A stretch of DNA of 6,338 nucleotides, from assembly GCA_022759065.1 (NCBI GenBank), contig JAEMPZ010000003.1, forward strand, positions 1,340 to 7,677, given 5' to 3'. The notes below the pieces were generated by a model. The model had not been told where the DNA came from, did not search any database, and worked only from the letters and a program-made list of their open reading frames with translations. Below are positions 4,854 to 6,338 of the stretch, piece by piece. The stretch's first letter is position 1. Every line of letters starts with the position of its first letter. Both the position numbers and the translations under genes were made by a program. The stretch is from Acidobacteriota bacterium. GTDB lineage: Bacteria > Acidobacteriota > UBA4820 > DSQY01.

Positions 4854-6338
4854 ATGCGAGGAGTTCTGCAACCCAGGCTGGAAAGCCAGCCCGAATCTTT
4901 CGAGAGAAACCTCATCATTGCCGGGGCCGCATTGCTCGCCTTGCTGTTTTGGGCCGGCGGAGCTTTCGACCCTGGCCCTTGCCTTCACGCGCCAAAGGGC
5001 TCGCACGAGGCCATCATCGCGAAGCTACTCACTTGGGACCACAACGCGCTGATCAAGGTGGCTCTAAATCCCTACCTTGCGCACTCCTTCTTGTTCCTAC
5101 TGGCCTGTGGAGCCGCTGCCGTGAGTCCGCTAATCTACGGCCTAAGCAGGCATCTCTGGCTCAGCAAACATGATCTTGCTCTCTGGATCGCCTGCTTCGT
5201 GCTTGCGCTGGTAGCCTCATTCTTGATCCCAGGAATGGTGCTGCCATACTCCATGAGCCGCTTTGAAATCGCCTGGTGGAAAGCAACGTCTCTCTTCAGC
5301 GCTACGGCGATTCTCTTTTTGGTTGGATTCTTGCGCGTCTCTATGAGGAGAATGAGCGCGCGGGACATCCTTCGCGAGCCCCACGCCTATGACTTGATGG
5401 ACCTTTCGGGAGCAGCAACGCTTGCCGAACTGAAGCGTACGGGCCTTCTCGTGCGCTCCTCGGAATGGCCATCGCCGAATTGCAAGGCGCTTTCGGGGAG
5501 GCTCTGCATTGGCCGTCTGCACAGCGAGGGGCGGCCCATGCCCTTTTTCGTGGCTCCCGAAATTGCGAAACTGCAACAGACATTAGTCGTAGCCCCAACG
5601 GGTTCCGGCAAGACCACCTCCCTCGCTCTGCCATGGAGCCGAGAGCTTCCATCCAAAGGCCAGTCTGTATTCGTGCTCGACTTCAAGGGCGACATGGCCC
5701 GGCACATTCCCTCGCCCCTCGCCACGGGGGAAAGTGCCCCCGCTTATTGGGTCTTCAACCCGCTGAGCGACCAATCGGTTAAATGGAACCCGATGCAGGA
5801 ACCGGCAGCGGGGGCATCGGACTATCTCGAAAGCCAGGATGCCATTGCGGAAGCCATCTACGGAGAAGTGAACGGCGGGGCATACCAGTACTTCGATCTT
5901 CTCGACCTGCGCATCTTGAAGGCCGGAGTTCGCGCCGTCTGCCACCTTGAGGCGCCGACGCTGAAGGCGCTACACGATCTCTTTCTTTCCCAGCAGCGAT
6001 TGGATGAGACGCTCGACCGCATCAAGGACATGGTGGACGCGGAGGAGCTGGCGCGAATCGAAGCGGACCTCGACGCGGCTACCGACAGCAAGAAGTACTC
6101 CTTCACTGAGCGCATTCAGGGAGTGCGAAACAAGTTGGACGCTTTCGCCCACCCTGCCATTCAGCGGGTCACTGGTGTAGACGCGGACTTCAGGCTAGAA
6201 AATCTCATTGCGCGCCCGGGTTGTCTGGTCTTCACCGCACCAATGCAGATGGGCCTCGCAGGAGAGACTCTGGCGGCAATGGCCGTCAGGCTCATCCAGC
6301 ACCAGCTTCACAGGCGTTACGGCCACGAGGGCGGGAAG
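4854..6338 (+). CDS. VirD4/TraG-type type IV coupling protein (3' end outside the window)
   Basis: 495 residues are visible and the frame is still open at the window end. Four hydrophobic segments (about 20-37, 76-97, 107-130, 145-163) anchor it in the inner membrane. A cytoplasmic ATPase domain follows, with Walker A VAPTGSGKTT (246-255, K253), VFVLDFKGDMARH (272-284), and FNPL (301-304) with KWNPM (310-314). These three blocks are typical of VirD4/TraG proteins. A charged helical section at about 380-430 fits the all-alpha domain, and CLVFTAPMQ at 457-465 returns to the core. The Walker B aspartate-glutamate is expected just downstream. The protein links the relaxosome to the type IV channel and powers DNA transfer. 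The start at 4854 has AGAAGGA (4841-4847) at 6-nt spacing and lies 36 bases after the relaxase stop, so same-operon expression is likely. VirD4 usually has two membrane helices; four here is a variant. Confidence 0.9.
   Translation, partial: MRGVLQPRLESQPESFERNLIIAGAALLALLFWAGGAFDPGPCLHAPKGSHEAIIAKLLTWDHNALIKVALNPYLAHSFLFLLACGAAAVSPLIYGLSRHLWLSKHDLALWIACFVLALVASFLIPGMVLPYSMSRFEIAWWKATSLFSATAILFLVGFLRVSMRRMSARDILREPHAYDLMDLSGAATLAELKRTGLLVRSSEWPSPNCKALSGRLCIGRLHSEGRPMPFFVAPEIAKLQQTLVVAPTGSGKTTSLALPWSRELPSKGQSVFVLDFKGDMARHIPSPLATGESAPAYWVFNPLSDQSVKWNPMQEPAAGASDYLESQDAIAEAIYGEVNGGAYQYFDLLDLRILKAGVRAVCHLEAPTLKALHDLFLSQQRLDETLDRIKDMVDAEELARIEADLDAATDSKKYSFTERIQGVRNKLDAFAHPAIQRVTGVDADFRLENLIARPGCLVFTAPMQMGLAGETLAAMAVRLIQHQLHRRYGHEGGK

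Noticed and set aside
1..6338. CRISPR array, tRNA, rRNA, integrase or insertion-sequence transposase
   Set aside because: I saw no regularly spaced repeats, cloverleaf, recombinase motif or transposase motif in any frame I read.

Overview
This window (about 57-60% GC by eye) is one co-oriented block of plasmid or integrative-mobilizable-element backbone. It carries a small replication module (a helix-turn-helix regulator, a primase-polymerase and a DUF3631-type ATPase), followed by a conjugative mobilization module (MobC, a relaxase and a VirD4/TraG-type coupling protein). All genes are on the + strand. Short spacings (3 nt, a 1-nt overlap, 0 nt, 36 nt) imply two transcription units or one long one. 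The host cannot be fixed from sequence alone. The G+C level, the MobC/relaxase/VirD4 set and the Shine-Dalgarno use suggest a Gram-negative bacterium, perhaps an environmental lineage. No host gene, tRNA or recombinase is visible that would distinguish a plasmid from an integrated element.

Layout. Positions 1-177 hold the 3' end of an unrecognised + strand gene. It is followed by a good intrinsic-terminator candidate (about 230-265), a weak promoter candidate (293-322) and a perfect operator-like palindrome (328-346). The replication operon follows: an excisionase-like HTH protein (360-599), a prim-pol with a C-terminal PriCT-like region (603-1439) and a DUF3631 P-loop ATPase/helicase (1439-2986). 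A 187-bp non-coding gap (2987-3173) is rich in inverted repeats and is the best oriT candidate. One hairpin in it, read on the complement, closely resembles a sequence I recall next to the ColE1/pBR322 bom region. Then come mobC (3174-3506), the relaxase (3507-4817) and a coupling-protein gene cut by the window end (4854-6338).

How the genes fit together. The HTH protein may regulate the operon or assist excision. The prim-pol and ATPase would prime and unwind the element's DNA. MobC and the relaxase would form the relaxosome at the 2987-3173 region and nick it, and the VirD4-like ATPase would deliver the relaxase-DNA complex to a type IV secretion channel. No channel gene is present here.

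The least-explained signal is a set of long inverted repeats: a 16-bp-plus hairpin at the start of the primase gene, a GC-rich hairpin at an apparent domain linker of the ATPase gene, a 136-bp palindromic element bounded by about 25-nt arms that forms the C-terminal tail of the ATPase, and the oriT-like cluster.
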